From Mucilaginibacter xinganensis (GTDB lineage Bacteria; Bacteroidota; Bacteroidia; Sphingobacteriales; Sphingobacteriaceae), in NCBI RefSeq assembly GCF_002257585.1, contig NZ_CP022743.1:1612001-1676000 (forward strand): DNA of 64,000 bases, written 5' to 3'. Below, one piece after another: positions 60,505-64,000 of this stretch (position 1 is its first letter; every line of letters begins with the position of its first letter). The position numbers were made by a program, and so were the translations under genes. The notes under the pieces were generated by a model. The model saw nothing but the letters and a program-made list of their open reading frames with translations, was not told the origin of the DNA and did not search any database.

Positions 60505-62439
60505 TTATTTATAAGATCTTTGTGTAAGGTGAACAAATTCGAAATTCAAATCCTCTTTATTCAATACTTCGGGCTGGTTATCGCCTTTATACTCCCAGGC
60601 AGCAACGTAAGCAAAATGCTCGTCATCGCGCAACGCCTCACCTTCCGGTGTTTGCGATTCCAAACGGAAGTGTCCGCCGCATGATTCTCTGCGTGCCAGG
60701 GCATCATCAACCATCAGCTCGCCAAGTTCTAAAAAGTCAGCCACACGACCAGCTTTTTCAAGCGATGAGTTTACTTCTTCATTATCGCCTAAAACTATTG
60801 CATTCTTCCAAAAGTCAGCCTTTAAAGCGCTGATCAGTCCTTTTGCTTTGGTTAAGCCGGCTTCGGTGCGCGCCATGCCGCAATATTCCCACATAATAAG
60901 GCCAAGCTCACGGTGGTACTCATCTACAGTTTTAGTGCCTTTTAAGGCTAGTAGTTTATTGATATAGGCCAGCACATCCTGTTTTGTTTTTTCAAAGGCC
61001 GGGTGTTTAACATCAACCGGTTTTGGGCCTATGGTAGCCAGATAATCGCCAAGGGTGTATGGAATTACAAAGTAACCGTCGGCCAGCCCCTGCATTAATG
61101 CGGAAGCACCGAGGCGGTTGGCACCGTGATCGCTAAAGTTACATTCGCCCAAAGCATAAAGGCCCGGTACGTTTGTGCTTAGGTTATAATCAACCCAAAG
61201 GCCACCCATAGTGTAGTGTACAGCAGGGTAAATACGCATAGGTTGTTTGTAAGGATCTTCATCAGTAATTTGATAGTACATATCAAACAGGTTACCATAT
61301 TTGGCAGCCACTGCATCTTTACCCAAACGGTTTATTGCATCAGCAAAGTCAAGGAATACTGCAATGCCTGATCCGCCTACACCACGGCCGTCATCAACCA
61401 TTTCCTTAGCGTTTCGTGAAGCCACGTCACGCGGAACCAGGTTACCGAATGATGGGTATTTTCTTTCCAGGAAGTAGTCGCGATCGTCCTCTTTTACCTG
61501 GGCAGCGGTTATTTCCTTTTTACGAAGCTTCTCAGCTATTTCTTTTGTTTTTGGTGCCCAAACCCTGCCATCGTTACGTAACGACTCAGACATCAGCGTT
61601 AATTTAGACTGATGGTCTCCGGTTACCGGGATGCAGGTCGGGTGGATCTGCGTGTAACATGGGTTAGCAAAAAATGCACCGCGTTTATGTGCTCGCCATG
61701 CAGCAGTAACATTTGAACCCATAGCATTGGTTGAAAGGTAAAATACGTTACCGTACCCTCCTGTTGCCAGCAATACGGCATGGCCGCTGTGGGCTTCAAT
61801 AGCGCCATTGATCAGGTTACGGGTAATAATACCTTTAGCATGTCCGTCAATAGTAACTACATCCAGCATTTCGGTGCGGGTGTACATTTTTACCTTACCT
61901 AAATGAATCTGGCGGTTAAGCGCCGAGTAAGCCCCTAATAATAGCTGCTGTCCTGTTTGGCCTCTTGCATAAAATGTACGCGATACCTGTGAGCCACCGA
62001 ACGAGCGGTTATCAAGCAAGCCGCCGTACTCGCGGGCAAACGGTACACCCTGTGCAACGCACTGGTCAATAATATTTACAGATACTTCGGCAAGGCGGTA
62101 AACGTTTCCTTCGCGGGCCCGGTAATCACCACCTTTAATGGTATCATAAAACAGGCGGTAAACGCTGTCGCCGTCGTTCTGGTAATTTTTTGCAGCATTT
62201 ATACCACCCTGCGCAGCAATAGAGTGCGCACGGCGCGGGCTGTCCTGGAAACAAAATGCTTTCACATTGTAACCCAGCTCAGCAAGTGACGCCGCTGCCG
62301 ATGCGCCTGCCAAACCGGTACCTACAACTATAACGTCGTATTTACGCTTATTGGCCGGGTTAACCAGCTTTAAGTTAAATTTATGCTTGCTCCATTTTTC
62401 GGCTAATGGACCCTCAGGAATTTTAGCATCTAAACCCAT
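60505..62439 (-). CDS. sdhA: Succinate dehydrogenase/fumarate reductase flavoprotein subunit
   Basis: The 644-residue protein has the FAD Rossmann motif [19 protein letters not shown] and the covalent-FAD His in [17 protein letters not shown]. The catalytic region near HPTCIPV and RNDGRVW and the [10 protein letters not shown] segment are also present. It oxidises succinate to fumarate. Length and composition fit the Bacteroidota/epsilon-type complex. The neighbours show a soluble AB pair and one cytochrome b, as in menaquinone-linked enzymes. Confidence 0.95.
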   Translation of the reverse strand: MGLDAKIPEGPLAEKWSKHKFNLKLVNPANKRKYDVIVVGTGLAGASAAASLAELGYNVKAFCFQDSPRRAHSIAAQGGINAAKNYQNDGDSVYRLFYDTIKGGDYRAREGNVYRLAEVSVNIIDQCVAQGVPFAREYGGLLDNRSFGGSQVSRTFYARGQTGQQLLLGAYSALNRQIHLGKVKMYTRTEMLDVVTIDGHAKGIITRNLINGAIEAHSGHAVLLATGGYGNVFYLSTNAMGSNVTAAWRAHKRGAFFANPCYTQIHPTCIPVTGDHQSKLTLMSESLRNDGRVWAPKTKEIAEKLRKKEITAAQVKEDDRDYFLERKYPSFGNLVPRDVASRNAKEMVDDGRGVGGSGIAVFLDFADAINRLGKDAVAAKYGNLFDMYYQITDEDPYKQPMRIYPAVHYTMGGLWVDYNLSTNVPGLYALGECNFSDHGANRLGASALMQGLADGYFVIPYTLGDYLATIGPKPVDVKHPAFEKTKQDVLAYINKLLALKGTKTVDEYHRELGLIMWEYCGMARTEAGLTKAKGLISALKADFWKNAIVLGDNEEVNSSLEKAGRVADFLELGELMVDDALARRESCGGHFRLESQTPEGEALRDDEHFAYVAAWEYKGDNQPEVLNKEDLNFEFVHLTQRSYK

Positions 62440-62465
62440 GTTTTGTTGTATTTATTTTGAGTGAC

Positions 62466-62515
62466 TGAGTGAACTTAATCAACTCCTTCTAACTTAATCT
62501 AACCTAATTAACTAC
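62466..62515. repeat. Word-repeat element between sdhC and sdhA
   Basis: AACTTAATCAACT, AACTTAATCTAACCT and AATTAACT are direct variants of the TTAATCAAC words also seen near 19370, 27920, 40610 and 49610. Confidence 0.5.
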
Positions 62516-63297
62516 TTGCTTATGCTTTGTAAATAATATACCACCGGCATAGCTGCAAAGCCTATCGGGATAATTACAGCAAACAGCCATGTACCTATAA
62601 AATAAACAATAGGGGTGTACTTGCGGTGTACCCAGCCCAGCGTGCGGAATGCACTCTGAAAACCATGCAGCAAGTGGAACGACACAGCAAACATGGCTAT
62701 AACGTAAAACGCTACGTAAAGCAAATTGCTAAAACTGCTTGCCACGCGTGCATGCAGGTCTTTCACCCGTATAACTTCGGTATTATTTTCAACAGATACG
62801 CTTTTTTCAAATTCGGGCGTTACCGGCTGGTAATCAACCGAGGTAGTTTTGCCGGTTGATAGATCAGTACGGTACTCTTTATAAGTTACTTTGTTGCTGT
62901 ATTTATAAGCAAACCAAAAGTCGCTCATGTGAATAACAATGAACAAAAATAAAATTGAACCCAGCAGGCCCATGTTTTTTGATGACCATGTAGCCGGTGA
63001 TTTGTTTATCGTTGCGTATGACACAGGCCTTGCTTTGCGGTTTTTAACAGTTAAAACCAATGCATACACGGCATGCACCAAAATTGAAAGATACAACAGG
63101 TAAGCAATTACTTCTATCGGCGGAAAATGCGTCAGGAAATTGGCATACAAATTAAATCCGTAACCCTCATCATTTTTAAACAATAACAGGTTACCGCCCA
63201 GGTGTACAATTAAAAACGTACACAGAAACAAGCCCGTTAAAGCCATGATTAGCTTTTTGCCCAACGATGAGTTAAAGGTTTGCTTAAATTCGCTCAT
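62512..63297 (-). CDS. sdhC: Succinate dehydrogenase cytochrome b subunit
   Basis: The 261-residue membrane protein has about five hydrophobic helices with His residues for two b-haems. Recognisable are GKKLIMALTGLFLCTFLIVHLGGNLLLF, SILVHAVYALVLTVKNRKARP and VSFHLLHGFQSAFRTLGWVHRKYTP. An unusual insertion of about 55 mostly polar residues (SNKVTYKEYRTDLSTGKTTSVDYQPVTPEFEK...) sits between the third and fourth helices. It anchors SdhAB and passes electrons to menaquinone. First gene of the operon, with a -7 box upstream. Confidence 0.93.
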   Translation of the reverse strand: MSEFKQTFNSSLGKKLIMALTGLFLCTFLIVHLGGNLLLFKNDEGYGFNLYANFLTHFPPIEVIAYLLYLSILVHAVYALVLTVKNRKARPVSYATINKSPATWSSKNMGLLGSILFLFIVIHMSDFWFAYKYSNKVTYKEYRTDLSTGKTTSVDYQPVTPEFEKSVSVENNTEVIRVKDLHARVASSFSNLLYVAFYVIAMFAVSFHLLHGFQSAFRTLGWVHRKYTPIVYFIGTWLFAVIIPIGFAAMPVVYYLQSISK

Positions 63298-63317
63298 TAT
63301 AATTCTGATTTATTTGG

Positions 63318-63325
63318 CAAAAGTA
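63318..63325 (-). promoter_or_regulatory. -7 promoter box of the sdh operon
   Basis: On the minus strand this reads TACTTTTG, an exact TAnnTTTG, 20 bases before the sdhC ATG. Confidence 0.5.
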
Positions 63326-63415
63326 TTTATTATATACCAAAAGATATAAAGGTAAACAGCTTAATAAGCATCAATTAACTATTTAGAAACAATCTAAAAT
63401 AGAGTGTATTTCTTT

Positions 63416-63423
63416 TATTTTTG
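63416..63423 (+). promoter_or_regulatory. -7 promoter box TATTTTTG of the DUF4369 gene
   Basis: An exact TAnnTTTG box would start a transcript with a 5' leader of about 155 bases before the DUF4369 ATG, enough to hold a leader peptide and a terminator. Confidence 0.5.
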
Positions 63424-63452
63424 CAGATAAATATCCTTCTGTTATATTAGCG

Positions 63453-63488
63453 ATGAAAACACAGAACCGTGGTTGTAAGATCCGGTAG
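63453..63488 (+). CDS. Short leader peptide with Arg-Gly-Cys
   Basis: An 11-codon frame, MKTQNRGCKIR, ends in TAG inside the 5' arm of a strong terminator hairpin (63481-63517). Because the stop overlaps the hairpin, a ribosome that finishes the peptide would cover the 5' arm and favour readthrough, while one stalled earlier would leave it free. The Arg-Gly-Cys triplet suggests sensing of cysteine, arginine or an effector. I do not know of a characterised family for it. Confidence 0.5.
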   Translation: MKTQNRGCKIR

Positions 63489-63517
63489 CCAGGATGAAAT
63501 TGTTGCCGGAATTTTTT
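63481..63517 (+). terminator. Terminator hairpin in the 5' leader of the DUF4369 gene
   Basis: TCCGGTAGC (63481-63489) pairs with GTTGCCGGA (63502-63510) over nine pairs including two wobbles, with a 12-base loop, followed by A and six T. It stands about 65 bases before the DUF4369 ATG, so it acts as an attenuator or ends a short RNA. Confidence 0.75.
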
Positions 63518-63582
63518 ACGCTCGACTTATTTTGCGCTGATATACCGGTTTTGCCTCCCGATACTAAAAAAACACTTATCAT

Positions 63583-64000
63583 ATGAAATTCCCTTATCCC
63601 GTATTGCTTGCTATATTATTGACCGGCTGCAATAAAAAGGCCCATATTGAATTTACCGGAACCGCAACAGGTGTTAAAAATGGTGTTTTTATTGTGAAAA
63701 CTACCGGCGACAGCGCCATTTTTGGCGAAAACATAAAAGATGGAAAGTTTTCCATTGCCCAAAAAACATTGAACCACCCGGGGTATTATACTTTGGACGT
63801 TACCGATGCTGATAACAAAGACGAACACAACCCCTTTGAAGTTTACCTTGCCGATGGCAAGTACAACATTGAAACGGAGGCCGGTAAACTTGATAAATAC
63901 CCCAGGATAACCTCACCGTCAAAAATCCAGGATCAACTGTCGGCGTTTTATGTGCTGGCCGGTAACATGAGCGCCGATGCCAGGCAACAGGTTTTAAAAA
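63583..64000 (+). CDS. DUF4369 lipoprotein, 3' end beyond the window
   Basis: About 139 codons are visible, open to the right edge. The N-terminus is a lipoprotein signal with lipobox LLTGC (Cys at residue 15), so the protein is lipid-anchored. The DUF4369 domain follows (about residues 20-110: HIEFTGTATGVKNGVFIVKTTGDSAIFGENIKDGKFSIAQ). DUF4369 usually precedes a thioredoxin-like TlpA/ResA domain in Bacteroidota; that part would lie outside the window. If so, a Cys-containing leader peptide upstream would be notable. Confidence 0.85.
   Translation, partial: MKFPYPVLLAILLTGCNKKAHIEFTGTATGVKNGVFIVKTTGDSAIFGENIKDGKFSIAQKTLNHPGYYTLDVTDADNKDEHNPFEVYLADGKYNIETEAGKLDKYPRITSPSKIQDQLSAFYVLAGNMSADARQQVLK

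Noticed and set aside
1..64000. CRISPR arrays, tRNA, rRNA, prophage and insertion sequences
   Set aside because: No regularly spaced identical repeats, cloverleaf-like genes, phage structural genes or transposase genes were seen; absence is judged by eye, not by a search.

Overview
The window looks like a chromosome segment of a Bacteroidota bacterium, most likely a Sphingobacteriaceae member such as Mucilaginibacter or Pedobacter. This is inferred from gene content: MlaE-F-D without MlaB/C, DUF2911, DUF4468 and DUF4369 secreted proteins, a SdhC-A-B complex with a one-piece five-helix cytochrome b, and a fused aspartate kinase-homoserine dehydrogenase. It is also inferred from -7 boxes of the Bacteroidota type TAnnTTTG ahead of several genes. 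Most of the window is ordinary housekeeping DNA. I saw no tRNA, rRNA, CRISPR array, insertion sequence or prophage.

Layout. 1-4.6 kb: the end of an SPFH protein, a secreted carboxypeptidase-regulatory-like protein, and an mlaEFD lipid-transport operon. 5-10.5 kb: an AraC regulator, a sodium:solute symporter, a GH130 mannosyl-glucose phosphorylase and a cellobiose 2-epimerase-like enzyme, together a compact beta-mannobiose pathway. 10.6-15.1 kb: a SulP anion transporter with two paralogous beta carbonic anhydrases and a DUF1275 protein. 15.2-22.6 kb: P5C dehydrogenase, DUF2911, an acidic protein, an outer-membrane barrel, isocitrate dehydrogenase, a small accessory patch (frameshifted DUF5655 gene, HicB-HicA), and mannose-6-phosphate isomerase. 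22.6-30.6 kb: a histidine kinase, an AlkD-like protein, tyrosine catabolism (HppD, HmgA, FahA), and an aldo/keto reductase divergent from an HxlR regulator. 30.6-37.6 kb: the threonine operon thrA-thrB-thrC followed by GNAT and HAD genes, preceded by a leader-peptide attenuator. 37.6-53 kb: RsgA, a Cys/Met PLP enzyme, Dtd, MazG-like, ComB, GcvT, a frameshifted serine hydrolase, glycosyltransferases, RNase HII, a PP2C phosphatase, an orphan DppC-like permease, a flippase-like protein and a dienelactone hydrolase. 53-64 kb: an accessory patch with a nucleotidyltransferase and a tiny partner, a SNF2 helicase, a histidine kinase, the Sdh operon, and a DUF4369 lipoprotein cut by the right edge.

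The most interesting region is 36.6-37.6 kb. The thr leader is a clear transcription attenuator: a 21-residue peptide with 8 Thr and 3 Ile codons, a terminator, and an antiterminator pairing. The whole roughly 200-bp promoter-leader-terminator module occurs a second time about 0.8 kb upstream as a direct repeat. Between the copies lies a gene for a small nucleotidyltransferase that resembles vertebrate RLIG1-type RNA ligases. A second apparent attenuator, with an 11-residue peptide containing Arg-Gly-Cys overlapping a strong terminator hairpin, precedes the DUF4369 lipoprotein at the right edge.

Many intergenic gaps hold imperfect direct or inverted repeats built from short repeated words. 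Several of these lie between convergent genes, where they could act as bidirectional terminators.
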